From assembly GCF_036010665.1 (NCBI RefSeq), contig NZ_CP108581.1, positions 4,321,501 through 4,385,500 of the forward strand: 64,000 nucleotides of DNA. The letters are read 5' to 3'. This DNA comes from Microbispora sp. NBC_01189. GTDB taxonomy: Bacteria; Actinomycetota; Actinomycetes; Streptosporangiales; Streptosporangiaceae. The notes below the pieces were generated by a model. It had not been told where the DNA came from. It saw only the letters and a program-made list of their open reading frames with translations, and did no database searches. Both the position numbers and the translations under genes were made by a program. This document shows, in pieces, positions 52,701-61,555 of the stretch (position 1 is its first letter; every line of letters starts with the position of its first letter).

Positions 52701-54442
52701 CGGAACCGGTGGACATCGGCCGGCGTGAAGACACCATCTACTGGCATGACCGCGGGGACGATCTCGCCCTACTGAGGGAGTTGAACCACCTACTCAGACT
52801 CGGGCTGTCGGAGGAGCGTTGCCGAGAGGTGCTTCGGCACCGCAAGGACGTCCAGCGGGACCAGCAGATTGTCAAGGTCCGGCAAATGTCGGACCTACGG
52901 GACAAGCTGGTGGCCATGCTCGGTGGTGACGTGCTCCGTGAACGACTGCCGTATGGCCTGATCGATGCTGTCGAGTCCGAGGAAGGGCCGATTGACGATC
53001 GAGGAATTGCCGAACTCGCGATGGCCGTTCATGGCCCCGGTGTGTTGCGTGAGTTCCGGCAGGAGTTGGAGGAAAAGGGCTTCCCGGTGCCAGTCCAGAT
53101 GGCTGGCAGCCATCAGGCCAAGGCGTTTGTCTCCGACCTTGGCTTTCCTGCGGAGTACGCCGGGTTCCGGCAGCCAGGGCTTGAGCCCTTGCTGACTGTC
53201 CAGGGTCCGGTGGACTTCCCACCCCTCCACGAGTACCAAGAGCTCATGGTCGGACGAATCCTGGAGGTGCTACAGAGTCGGCCGGCACAACGAGGAATGG
53301 TCAGCCTCCCCACAGGGGCGGGTAAGACACGGGTCGCCGTCGAGGCTCTCATCCGACGGCTGCGGACACTTCCCCCTGAGGCGATCTCGGTTCCAGTTCT
53401 CTGGGTGGCTCAGACGGAGGAGTTGTGTGAGCAGGCCGTGCAGAACTGGCAGTCAATCTGGCGCCATACCGGTCCGTCACAGCAGCTGACCATCAGCAGG
53501 CTATGGAGCACGAACGAGGCTGACCCCGTTGTGGAGGGCTATCACCTCGTTGTCGCAACCGACGCCAAGCTAGAAAAGATCATCGAGACCGATGAATACG
53601 CATGGTTACGAGGGACCCAGGCTGTGATCGTCGATGAGGCTCACACGTCAATCAGCCCTCGCTACACGCAGGTGCTGGCTGCTCTGGGGCTGACTCCGCA
53701 CCGATCCCGCTGCCCACTCATCGGTTTGAGCGCGACCCCCTTCCGTGGAGCGAACACAGTAGAAACCGAACGTTTGGTTTCCCGGTACGGAAGGAACCGG
53801 CTCGATCATAATCGGGACGGTACTGAGATCCTGGGCCCTCAGCCGTACCGGACGCTACAGGAGCTCGGCGTGCTGGCTCGCGTCAGGCATGAGGAGCTAC
53901 CAGGCGCGACGCTCGACCTCACTGCTCGCGAGCGGGACACGCTGCAACAACTGCGCCGCCTACCTCCAACGGCGGAGGAGCGGCTGGGCCTGGACAGTGC
54001 CCGCAACAGAATCTTGATCGACAAGATGCTTGCCCTGCCGGATGACTGGCAGATCCTGCTCTTTGCCACTTCGGTCAACCATGCCCAGGCCATGGCGGCC
54101 CTTCTCAACCGCAGGGGGGTCACTGCCGCCGCGGTGTCAGGCGACACCGATCTTGGCCAGCGGCGATACGTCATCGATCAGTTCAAGAATCGAGGGATTC
54201 GAGTCCTCACCAACTACAACGTCCTCTCCCAAGGCTTCGACGCGCCTGCGACACGAGCGGTGATTGTGGCCCGCCCCACCTACAGCCCCAATGTGTATCA
54301 GCAGATGATCGGACGAGGGCTGCGTGGACCTCTGAACGGGGGCAAGGATGAGTGTCTGATTATCAACGTCGCTGACAACATCGCGCAGTATGGCGAGGAG
54401 TTGGCGTTCCGCCAGTTCGAATACCTGTGGAAGACCCAATGA
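49730..54442 (+). CDS. GHKL (sacsin/MORC-like) ATPase fused to an SF2 DEAH helicase
   Basis: GTG 49730 follows AAGGAG by 11 bp (a GTG at 49703 is less likely); 1570 residues. The N-terminal GHKL ATPase domain has YELIQNGADELR (N box, about 66), TLYCANRGRPVTPSG (G1) and GRFGLGFKSV (G2, about 123). The middle (about 450-1150) has no recognised domain. The C-terminal SF2 helicase has LPTGAGKTRVAVEAL (Walker A, about 1194), VIVDEAHTSISPRY (about 1301), IGLSATPFRGANT and QMIGRGLRG (motif VI, about 1524), as in Type III restriction helicases. MORC-type GHKL ATPases are known to associate with restriction-modification loci. It overlaps the next gene by 4 bp (ATGA). Probably the main ATP-driven effector or translocase of the system. 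Confidence 0.9.
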   Translation: MVDPDEDKFAAGSSDWAGADSPVSQVVLQQSEACLRSYKENSALIEEHANIERSVKEGGYGHRQLYELIQNGADELRETPNGLIHVVLTADTLYCANRGRPVTPSGVGTILASHLSRKKGAEIGRFGLGFKSVLSVSDQPQFFSRSGSFGWSAQLSAQRIRERVPGTGPTPVLRIAHLLDAEKERTADKTLDELMAWASTVIKLPLATPDYATRLSMDLAEFPAVFAVFSPHAGRVVLENRQASTLREISVSGEGHRRSLRVRESDGEYVSEEWTVFESSFQPPDEAWTDAGEYRNRVEVPIAWAVPSSGSRERLGEFWAFFPTTYATTLRGVLNAAWKTNEDRQHLLEGNRFNEALMKEAARLVVASLPALSTPEDPARPLSLMTARGRETRNWADAMLTNCVQEEATRNPSLPDQLGRFQRPSAIKIHPRGTAADDRHWKIWVERWAGYPGRPTNWCHPTVESSATRRARADSLIESAGARVSSVQEWLEALVSDGTAAASAVALSIVAEMVAEGHPYAEQARESAILRTASGRMVPPQGDRVFRRTSMDPSSEVTVYVDPELENDSATSRFLDILGIREADAFGRFAAAVSGGFVSYRNADWDRFWLLARQTGAERAVEHLTSQGVSTQLKVRNRYGTYKRLSQVLLPGAVIPSGSPDDGDFVVDEDFHHDDMRMLRLLGMSDSPSAGVDPSSASWYDDYRSNMIERYYKALPPDVRRPQAAKIVVAGPHPAGHLGLLYGLTPGARARYIQQLPSEGLVTTWTVYALTRSNEAPLSIPSPLIWTIEQNGRLATSMGIRRVVDSVGPGLEEYARVLPVADVDPGLARALGLPNTLEAIKGVLWFSLLKDALSSENHIELGSLYAVAATQLSAPPKIRCQQDSQWVSSPPGDVVATADPVQYRRLQAGGMAAILVPQSDDVAVLVDAWGMKTFDEVYITELRATRPGEPTPLEDVFPQLKFEPGRPLRGLALVRCDELDQLVRTPSGQSSEPVDIGRREDTIYWHDRGDDLALLRELNHLLRLGLSEERCREVLRHRKDVQRDQQIVKVRQMSDLRDKLVAMLGGDVLRERLPYGLIDAVESEEGPIDDRGIAELAMAVHGPGVLREFRQELEEKGFPVPVQMAGSHQAKAFVSDLGFPAEYAGFRQPGLEPLLTVQGPVDFPPLHEYQELMVGRILEVLQSRPAQRGMVSLPTGAGKTRVAVEALIRRLRTLPPEAISVPVLWVAQTEELCEQAVQNWQSIWRHTGPSQQLTISRLWSTNEADPVVEGYHLVVATDAKLEKIIETDEYAWLRGTQAVIVDEAHTSISPRYTQVLAALGLTPHRSRCPLIGLSATPFRGANTVETERLVSRYGRNRLDHNRDGTEILGPQPYRTLQELGVLARVRHEELPGATLDLTARERDTLQQLRRLPPTAEERLGLDSARNRILIDKMLALPDDWQILLFATSVNHAQAMAALLNRRGVTAAAVSGDTDLGQRRYVIDQFKNRGIRVLTNYNVLSQGFDAPATRAVIVARPTYSPNVYQQMIGRGLRGPLNGGKDECLIINVADNIAQYGEELAFRQFEYLWKTQ

Positions 54443-56241
54443 TCGATTCTGCGCACTGGACGGAGGCCCAGCAGCGGTTGATCGAAGAGCCGGCTGATTC
54501 TCGTCTCCTGGTGACGGCTCCTGCAGGTAGCGGCAAGACCTTTTCGCTCATCCACCGTCTTGCGTATCTCATCGACGAGGAGGGTCTGGCACCATCAGAA
54601 CTTCTTGTCCTGAGCTTCTCCCAAGCAGCGGTCCGTGAAATAAGGAAGAGGCTGGTTACGCTCGACAGTGCTGCCGCCCAGGTCGAGGTCCGAACATTCG
54701 ACTCCTATGCGACCTGGCTCTTGTCGGAGCTCGTGCCGGACGGTCCTTGGCAACGCCTGAGCTTCGATCAGCGCATCCGCGAGGCGACTCGGCTGATCAA
54801 GGAGGATCCGGAGGGAACAGAGCGGATAGGTGAAGTCAGGCACCTGGTAGTGGACGAAGTCCAGGATCTGGTCGGCGTTCGAGCACAGCTCGTGCAGGCG
54901 CTTCTCGAGACCGATCTTGACGGCTTCACCCTGTTGGGCGATCCAGCCCAAGGCATATACGGCTTCCAACTCGACGATCCACAGGAGCGCTTGGCCGGGG
55001 CGGCTCGGCTGTATCAGTATGTGCGCAGTAGCTTTGGCACCGAGCTTGAGGAGATCTCTCTCCGCGGCAACTTCCGTGCCCGCGAGCCAGAGGCCGAGGT
55101 AGCGCTCTCGTTCGGCGACGCGCTGGGTGCGGTTGACGCCCCCTTCGCCACCATCCAACGAGGGTTGCGGACCGCGCTTCTTGAAGGCGATTCGCTCGGC
55201 ACGCTGGATCAGGCCGCACAGGTGCTGTCGCGAGTGGTAGCGCCGACCGCGGTGCTTTGCCGGTCGAACGACCAGGTTCTCCTGGTCTCACGGCGGCTTC
55301 ATGAGCTTGGCGTGGCCCATCGGCTCCAACGCTCAGCCCAGGAGCAGGTGATCCCGACGTGGGTCGCTGCGATCTTCCGCGAACTCGACTCCAAGCAGCC
55401 GACCAAGGACGATGTCCTGGCGGTGGTCAGCAAGGCCGGCGTGGACGCGGAAGAAGCCTGGCAGATCCTACGCCGTATGGATCCGAACGGCCGTGGGGAG
55501 AAGCTCGACCTCACGACAGTCCGTAGACAATTGCTTGGCGGGGAGTTTCCTCAGCAGCCTCCAGAACGACTCGTCGTCTCGACCATCCATCGGGTCAAAG
55601 GCCTTGAGTTCGATCAGGTCGTTCTCGTTGATCCAGGTGACGCGCCGGACGACGACCCTATCGAGCAGGCCGAGCGTGCACGACTGATGTATGTGGCGAT
55701 GACCCGTCCCAGGGACCTGCTGATGCATGTGAAACCGGTCGGCAAACTCTCCGCTGGTTATCTCAAACGGCAAAATGGCGGCCGGTGGGCGGAACTGGGT
55801 TTCAAGCCTGGAAGATATCTGGGCATGGAAATACGTCCAGAGGACGTGAATGCGGAGGAACCCGCAGGTACGGTCGGCTATGTGCAAGATCCCCGTGAGA
55901 TCCAGAACTATCTGGCCACCAGGGTGCGAAGTGGCGATCTGGTCAGGTTCGTTGCGGCTCCTGAACGCGCCTCTGAAGAGGCTCCCCGATACATCGTGGA
56001 GCATGAGGGCCAACGCATTGGCGTGACCAACGCTTCTTTCGCCGGAGCGCTCCAGACGCTCGTTCCCGGCCGGGGCCGCCGACTGCCCCCATGCATCGAG
56101 GACCTTCGGGTGAACGATGTGGAGACTGTCATCGGGCGGGAGGCCGCTGCCCTCAACGCGGGCCTTGGTTGGTCAGGTGTATGGCTTCGGCCACGAATCG
56201 GAGGATTAGGGCGTTTTGACTGGACTGGGGGGCAAGCGTGA
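54439..56241 (+). CDS. UvrD/Rep-like SF1 helicase
   Basis: ATG 54439 overlaps the preceding stop; 600 residues. SF1A motifs are complete: TEAQQRLIEEPADSRLLVTA (Q motif), APAGSGKTFSLIHRL (I), VLSFSQAAVREIRKRL (Ia), LVVDEVQDLVG (II, about 140), LLGDPAQGIYGFQ (III), VSTIHRVKGLEFDQVVLV (V) and MYVAMTRPRDLL (VI, about 417). The C-terminal 150 residues are not typical of UvrD and have no recognised nuclease motif. It overlaps the DrmA-type gene by 4 bp, so the two are translated together. SF1 helicases of this type are not part of described DISARM classes. Confidence 0.92.
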   Translation: MIDSAHWTEAQQRLIEEPADSRLLVTAPAGSGKTFSLIHRLAYLIDEEGLAPSELLVLSFSQAAVREIRKRLVTLDSAAAQVEVRTFDSYATWLLSELVPDGPWQRLSFDQRIREATRLIKEDPEGTERIGEVRHLVVDEVQDLVGVRAQLVQALLETDLDGFTLLGDPAQGIYGFQLDDPQERLAGAARLYQYVRSSFGTELEEISLRGNFRAREPEAEVALSFGDALGAVDAPFATIQRGLRTALLEGDSLGTLDQAAQVLSRVVAPTAVLCRSNDQVLLVSRRLHELGVAHRLQRSAQEQVIPTWVAAIFRELDSKQPTKDDVLAVVSKAGVDAEEAWQILRRMDPNGRGEKLDLTTVRRQLLGGEFPQQPPERLVVSTIHRVKGLEFDQVVLVDPGDAPDDDPIEQAERARLMYVAMTRPRDLLMHVKPVGKLSAGYLKRQNGGRWAELGFKPGRYLGMEIRPEDVNAEEPAGTVGYVQDPREIQNYLATRVRSGDLVRFVAAPERASEEAPRYIVEHEGQRIGVTNASFAGALQTLVPGRGRRLPPCIEDLRVNDVETVIGREAAALNAGLGWSGVWLRPRIGGLGRFDWTGGQA

Positions 56242-59200
56242 GCTTTAACAAGCACTATGCGTTTCGGCAGGAACTAGTTTCCAGGTTAGAACGAGACCTG
56301 ATCGGACCTGGCGGTTCCTCAAGCGAGACGATCAGTGACCCACCGATCACCAAATACGCGGCCGGCATCCTATTCCCTCAGTCCCAGGACGTGGTGGCCG
56401 ACGTCAATGCCCTGGACGAGGAGCCAGAGAACAAGCACCCGGGCGAGGCGCCCGACCCGGCCATCACTATGGCCAACATCCGGTACCCCTCCTCGATGGG
56501 AATGACCTTCTCTGTTGATATCAGGGCAGCGGACAGCATCCTCGTCGAGGTGGAGGCAGCGCGTTATGTGCCTGAGACGACTATCGAAGAACGCCGTGGG
56601 CGCACCGGTCCTGCCGCCGAGGGTTCCTGGCGGCGTGAGTCCCTTTCGATCGCGCCTCGAAGGGTCAGAGTCTCGGCCGCGTCTCAAGACCAGATACCAC
56701 TTGCTGACAATCTGGAACTGTTCGTCCGTGTGAGGCCTGCGGATTCCAACATGGTTTCAGCCGTCACATTGGCGCTGTTGAACAAGCATCGATCGGCAGC
56801 GAAAACCGCTGACCGAGATGCGATGGCCTTCTTTCAACCTCGAATCACAGTCAGGGGGGCCGACGATTCTGCCCCCTTCGTAGAACGCCCGTCGCTCGGA
56901 CTGGCGGTCGATGCGGACGAGGAACTCAACTCGTACCGACTCCTGTACAGGCATGCGCCGACATTCGCTACGGGCCACGGGTGCGCTGTGGAATGGCAAC
57001 CTTCGGAAGTTGCCATCAATGATATGAATTCGGTTACTTCGACCGGTTGGATACGCACAACCTTCGTTCCAGAACACGATCTTCGGCTTGCCGACTCCAA
57101 CCCAGCCATCGACGTTCGCCGACTTGGAATGCATCATCTTGCGACGTCTTCTGATGCCGAGGTTGTTTCCGCCCTGAAGGCGCTCACGGCGGGCTATCGG
57201 GAGTGGATCAAATTAAGGGCTGATCAGGCCGAAAGCATCGCCACCGAGAGCCTCCGTAAGACCGCTAGGGAGCACTTGGACAGGTGCAACGCAGCTTGTG
57301 ATCGCATGGAGGCGGGAATTGAACTTCTCGCAGACACTTCAGACCCGATCCCTATGGAGGCATTTCGTCTTACCAATCAGGCTATGGCCATGCAGCGATC
57401 TCGGACGGAGTGGCTGAGGTCATCTGTACGGAAGAGTACGTCTCCTGACGATAAAGAAGGCGTATGGCGGCCTTTTCAGATAGCCTTCATTCTCCTGTCA
57501 CTGTGTGGTCTGGCTGAGCGGGAGTCCGCCGATCGTGATATCGCCGACGTGCTGTGGTTTCCCACAGGTGGTGGCAAGACAGAGGCCTACTTGGGCCTGA
57601 TCGCTTTCTCGACGTTCCTGAGACGACTGCGTGATCCGAAAGACGGTGGTGGCGTTACTGTTCTCATGCGCTATACGCTCCGCCTGCTCACGGTTCAGCA
57701 GTTCGAACGTGCGGCTCTCCTTATGTGTTGCATGGAGCGGCTCCGTCGAGATCGAGCTGACCGCCTGGGATGGAGTGAGATCTCCATCGGCATGTGGGTG
57801 GGTCGCGGATCCACTCCAAACACTCTGGACGAAGCGAAACGGTCGCTTCGTAAGCTGTCGAAGAACGAAGTTGTGCAGGAGGAGAACCCTGTCCAACTTC
57901 GATCCTGTAGCTGGTGTGGGACTGCTCTCGATCACTACAACTACAAGGTTTCGGACGACCGTCTGATAATTGCCTGTGGTACGCCGAGTTGTGACTTTGC
58001 CGACGGCCTTCCGATCCATGTAGTAGACGAGGTCATCTACGCGGCGCGGCCCACACTGATCATCGCGACAGCGGACAAGTTTGCCGGGCTGCCCTGGAAA
58101 CCGGAGATTGGGCACCTCTTCAACCACTTCAGTGCCGAGCCTCCTCCTGAACTGATCATCCAAGACGAGCTGCACCTCATTTCCGGTCCCTTAGGCACTC
58201 TGGCAGGCCTCTACGAGACGGCAGTCGACCTCATCGGTCGTCGCCCGAAGGTGGTGGCGTCAACGGCCACCATCCGCCGTGCGGTGCACCAGGGACGCGC
58301 GCTGTTCGACCGACAGGTTGAGCAGTTTCCACCGCCTGGACTCGACGCTCGTGACTCCTACTTCTCGGTCGAGACGGCGCCGTCCCTTAAGGCGAGCAGG
58401 CTGTACGTGGGCCTCATGGCGCCGGCAACCAGCCAAGCCAGTTTGATGGTACGGACCTATGCCGCGCTTCTTCACCATGCCCAGGCGATAGAAGGAGACG
58501 ACGCGGTTCGAGATGCGTATTGGACGCTCCTCGGGTACTTCAACAGCCTGCGGGTCCTCGGTGGCGCCAAGCTTCAGGTTCAGGACGACGTCAATGACCG
58601 CCTTGATCTATTGAGTGACGGGTCACCTCAGAGGCGACGTGACATCGGCCGTGACATCGAGCTGACCAGTCGGGAGCCGTCCAGCGCTATACCGGGCCAT
58701 CTCCAGGACATGGCCACGCCCCTGCCTGATGCTCTCGGCGTGATCCTCGCCACGAACATGATCTCCGTGGGAGTCGACGTCGATCGGCTCGGGTTGATGG
58801 TCATGATGGGTCAGCCTCAGTCCACTTCCGAGTACATCCAGGCCACCAGCCGAGTCGGACGAAAATGGCCAGGCCTGGTGGTCACCCTGTTCAACGCAGC
58901 AAGATCCAGGGACCGCTCGCACTACGAGAACTTCACCGCCTACCACTCAGCCCTGTATCGCCAGGTTGAAGCAACAAGCGTGACGCCGTTCTCCGCCCGC
59001 GCCCGCGACCGTGGCCTGCACGCCGTCGTCGTCGGCCTGGCGCGCCTACTGATTCCCATGGCACGTCCCAAAGAGGCGGCCGCGCTCATCGCCGATTTCG
59101 AGGAAGACCTGCGGAGCCACTGCGATGAGATTCTGGCCCGCGTCGAGAGGGTCGCCGGGCAGGCCGAGTGTGACATGGCGGCCAAACAGATCGACGAGAT

Positions 59201-59396
59201 CATTGCTCAGTGGCGAGAGGCGGCAGAGGCAGACCCGGAGCTCAAATACGGTACTTACCGACAGCCCGGGCTCCTTGTGGATGCCGGCCGCTGGGACGAG
59301 TCAGACGATCAACTTGCTTATTCCTTCGAGACTCTCTGGAGTCTGCGGGATGTGGACGTGGAGTCCACTCTCTACCTGGACAGGGGAACAAGGTGA
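56238..59396 (+). CDS. drmA: DrmA-like SF2 helicase
   Basis: GTG start; 1052 residues, similar in size to DISARM DrmA. The N-terminus RLERDLIGPGGSSSETISDP and KYAAGILFPQ match the DrmA pattern of DLxGP followed by YxxGxLxP. Helicase motifs: LWFPTGGGKTEAYLGLIAF (Walker A, about 440), IIQDELHLISGPLGTLAGLY (motif II, about 640; the HLxxGPLG stretch is a DrmA hallmark), ASTATIRRA (III) and QATSRVGRKWPGLVV (VI, about 870). A Cys4 zinc-ribbon-like insert (CSWC ... CGTPSC, about 556-578) lies between I and II. DrmA together with DrmB blocks or processes invading unmethylated DNA in DISARM. Confidence 0.92.
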   Translation: MSFNKHYAFRQELVSRLERDLIGPGGSSSETISDPPITKYAAGILFPQSQDVVADVNALDEEPENKHPGEAPDPAITMANIRYPSSMGMTFSVDIRAADSILVEVEAARYVPETTIEERRGRTGPAAEGSWRRESLSIAPRRVRVSAASQDQIPLADNLELFVRVRPADSNMVSAVTLALLNKHRSAAKTADRDAMAFFQPRITVRGADDSAPFVERPSLGLAVDADEELNSYRLLYRHAPTFATGHGCAVEWQPSEVAINDMNSVTSTGWIRTTFVPEHDLRLADSNPAIDVRRLGMHHLATSSDAEVVSALKALTAGYREWIKLRADQAESIATESLRKTAREHLDRCNAACDRMEAGIELLADTSDPIPMEAFRLTNQAMAMQRSRTEWLRSSVRKSTSPDDKEGVWRPFQIAFILLSLCGLAERESADRDIADVLWFPTGGGKTEAYLGLIAFSTFLRRLRDPKDGGGVTVLMRYTLRLLTVQQFERAALLMCCMERLRRDRADRLGWSEISIGMWVGRGSTPNTLDEAKRSLRKLSKNEVVQEENPVQLRSCSWCGTALDHYNYKVSDDRLIIACGTPSCDFADGLPIHVVDEVIYAARPTLIIATADKFAGLPWKPEIGHLFNHFSAEPPPELIIQDELHLISGPLGTLAGLYETAVDLIGRRPKVVASTATIRRAVHQGRALFDRQVEQFPPPGLDARDSYFSVETAPSLKASRLYVGLMAPATSQASLMVRTYAALLHHAQAIEGDDAVRDAYWTLLGYFNSLRVLGGAKLQVQDDVNDRLDLLSDGSPQRRRDIGRDIELTSREPSSAIPGHLQDMATPLPDALGVILATNMISVGVDVDRLGLMVMMGQPQSTSEYIQATSRVGRKWPGLVVTLFNAARSRDRSHYENFTAYHSALYRQVEATSVTPFSARARDRGLHAVVVGLARLLIPMARPKEAAALIADFEEDLRSHCDEILARVERVAGQAECDMAAKQIDEIIAQWREAAEADPELKYGTYRQPGLLVDAGRWDESDDQLAYSFETLWSLRDVDVESTLYLDRGTR

Positions 59397-61132
59397 AGGG
59401 AAAGCCCATCGGCGGCGTACGCCGCGCCCAACTCATCACTACCTATGGCGTCGGCTCCTTGATCGCAGTCGGTAGCGAGTCGTTCATGGTTACCGGCCTC
59501 GACCTCTGGTCTGAGCTCGGTCCCTACGACCAGATCATCCACGAACGACGGCTTGAGAAAGAACTCGGAGTTAAGAGGTTCCGCCTCCCTCCGGCGTCCG
59601 ACAGTGAAAAATACGGCGATGTCCCGGTTGTCCGGTTTCCAGAGATGCAGTCCTGCACGAGCTGTAACCGGCTCGCCCAGGCTCGGTTCTTCGGAGCTAC
59701 ACGCAGTCCGGCAAAGTGTCAGAAATGTAACCGTGAGTTAGTGCCATCCAGGTTTGTCGTATGCTGCGCCGCTGGTCACATCGACGACTTTCCCTACTAT
59801 CGCTGGCTCCATAAGGGTGGTGGGTCATCTGGTGGTGATAGCCCCAAGCATGAGCTGAAGCTCAAGGCGTCGGGACGTAGCGCATCGCTGGGTGACATCG
59901 AAATCTCGTGTATCTGCGGCGTGCGTCCCGTGACGATGGAAGGCGCTCTCAGCAAGGGCGCCTTAAGTGGGATCATTTCATGCACGGGTAGACGTCCATG
60001 GTTGGGCGACGTTCCGCGGGAAGACTGTCAGGAACTGCCACGAGCGATGCAGCGAGGTGCGTCGGGAGTGTGGTTTTCTGACGTCCGCTCCGCTATTTCC
60101 ATTCCGCCATGGTCCGAAGGCGTTCAGAAGCTTGTGGAGCGTAACTGGAACTCGCTCAGGAAGGCTGCCGACCTTCGAGATCGCATCGAAGAGCTTGAAC
60201 TGGCCAATCGTATGTACAGTGTCGAGCAGATCATTCAGGCCGTAGAGAGGCGTCGCCAGGACGAGGCAGGTCACACGGACACCTCTGAGGAGGCGTTGAA
60301 GTTCGAGGAGTACCAGGCGCTCACCAGGACGACTGAGGAGAAGCCCGAGAAACAGGACTTCGTCTGCGTACCATGGCACGACGATTCGCTCGGTGCGGAA
60401 TTGGCCATCGACCAGGTCATGCGGGTGAAGCGGCTGCGGGAGGTTCGGGTGCTCCGAGGCTTTAGTCGCTTGGCTGCGCCCAGCTCCGCGAACCCGCGTC
60501 AGCGGGCGTCGCTCTACACAGCGGAGAGTCGTCCCGACTGGTTGCCCGCGATCGAAGTCATCGGCGAAGGAGTTTTCCTGCGTCTGGATGGCGCTCGACT
60601 CGCCGAATGGGAGAAACGTTCAGATGTCCTGGCGCGCGTCGCACCGATGGACTCGGCGTACCAAGAGCGCTTCACTCGCTTCGGTCTACCGTCGGATCGC
60701 GAGATAACGCCTCGCCTGGTTATGATCCACACCCTTGCTCATTCGATCATCAACGAGTGGAGTCTCGACTCTGGCTACCCGGCCGCCTCCTTGCGTGAAC
60801 GCCTCTATGTGTCGGATGAGATGTCGGGATTCCTTGTCTACACGGCTACTAGTGACTCGGCCGGCAGTCTCGGCGGGATTGTGGCGCAAGTGGAATCAGG
60901 TAGGCTTGCAATCTCCATCCGTACCGCACTCGACAGGATTTCATGGTGCTCGTCCGATCCCCTGTGCATCGAGGCGGACAGTAGCGGCACCGATAACTTG
61001 AATCGTGCGGCCTGTCATTCATGCGTACTGCTTCCCGAGACCAGTTGTGAGGAATTCAACGTCCTTCTTGATCGTGCCCTTCTGGTTGGGACACAAGACA
61101 ATTCCACTCTGGGATTCTTCGCCGGAGCATAG
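59393..61132 (+). CDS. drmB: DrmB-like DUF1998 protein
   Basis: GTG 59393 overlaps the drmA-like stop (GTGA); 579 residues, the DrmB length. The N-terminus RRAQLITTYGVGSLIAVGSE is the DrmB signature. A zinc-ribbon region (about 84-120: SCTSCNRL, KCQKCNREL) precedes VVCCAAGHIDDFPY. The DUF1998 part (about 440-575) has MIHTLAHSIINEWSLDSGYP, SDSAGSLGGIVAQ and a Cys-rich end (CSSDPLC, ACHSCVLLPETSCEEFN). DrmB works with the DrmA helicase. It is the last gene of the operon: no drmC follows, and a GC-rich hairpin lies 30 bp downstream. Confidence 0.93.
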   Translation: MKGKPIGGVRRAQLITTYGVGSLIAVGSESFMVTGLDLWSELGPYDQIIHERRLEKELGVKRFRLPPASDSEKYGDVPVVRFPEMQSCTSCNRLAQARFFGATRSPAKCQKCNRELVPSRFVVCCAAGHIDDFPYYRWLHKGGGSSGGDSPKHELKLKASGRSASLGDIEISCICGVRPVTMEGALSKGALSGIISCTGRRPWLGDVPREDCQELPRAMQRGASGVWFSDVRSAISIPPWSEGVQKLVERNWNSLRKAADLRDRIEELELANRMYSVEQIIQAVERRRQDEAGHTDTSEEALKFEEYQALTRTTEEKPEKQDFVCVPWHDDSLGAELAIDQVMRVKRLREVRVLRGFSRLAAPSSANPRQRASLYTAESRPDWLPAIEVIGEGVFLRLDGARLAEWEKRSDVLARVAPMDSAYQERFTRFGLPSDREITPRLVMIHTLAHSIINEWSLDSGYPAASLRERLYVSDEMSGFLVYTATSDSAGSLGGIVAQVESGRLAISIRTALDRISWCSSDPLCIEADSSGTDNLNRAACHSCVLLPETSCEEFNVLLDRALLVGTQDNSTLGFFAGA

Positions 61133-61162
61133 AGGGAGTAGACCAATCGGGGCGGCGATCCG

Positions 61163-61181
61163 GCTGCCGCGTTGCGGCAGC
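61163..61181 (+). terminator. GC-rich hairpin after the defence operon
   Basis: GCTGCCGC-GTT-GCGGCAGC, perfect 8-bp stem and 3-nt loop, 30 bp after the DrmB-like stop. No T-run follows, as is common in actinomycetes. Confidence 0.55.
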
Positions 61182-61516
61182 TGGCGCTACCGGGACGAGT
61201 GGTGCGAGTTGTTTGCCGACGAGTAGTTCGCTGCTGTGTTCGTCGCGAGGGCGGGACGGGCGCATCACCGGGTCGTACGCGGTCTCTTTAACGCCCGAAA
61301 CATGCCGGTACCGCAATCAAACACTTCCGGCGCGGCATGACGAGTCGCTGCAAGGGCTGCAACCTCTGGTCGAGCAGTTCTCTCAACCATGTTGCTGACG
61401 GCGTCGGCGGGGGAGCATCCTGACCGGGAGCACCAAGTGTGTGTGGCTCGTTACTATGCGCCTCGCTCAGCGCTGTCGTGATCTTGCCTGGCCCCCACCT
61501 CAGGAGGACTGACGCG
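61182..61516. other. Intergenic region, no recognisable gene
   Basis: Nothing convincing on either strand apart from short frames. It marks the right edge of the defence island and should hold the promoter of the Nudix unit; CAGGAGGAC at 61501-61509 is a strong ribosome-binding site. Confidence 0.5.
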
Positions 61517-61555
61517 ATGCCCTGCCCGACGCGCACCTCGGAGTGCGGCCGGTGA
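61517..61555 (+). CDS. 12-codon leader ORF coupled to the Nudix gene
   Basis: ATG 61517 lies 9 bp after AGGAGG and encodes MPCPTRTSECGR before TGA. The TGA overlaps the Nudix GTG start (GTGA). It may simply deliver ribosomes to the downstream start, or sense translation of its Pro/Arg/Cys codons. Confidence 0.4.
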   Translation: MPCPTRTSECGR

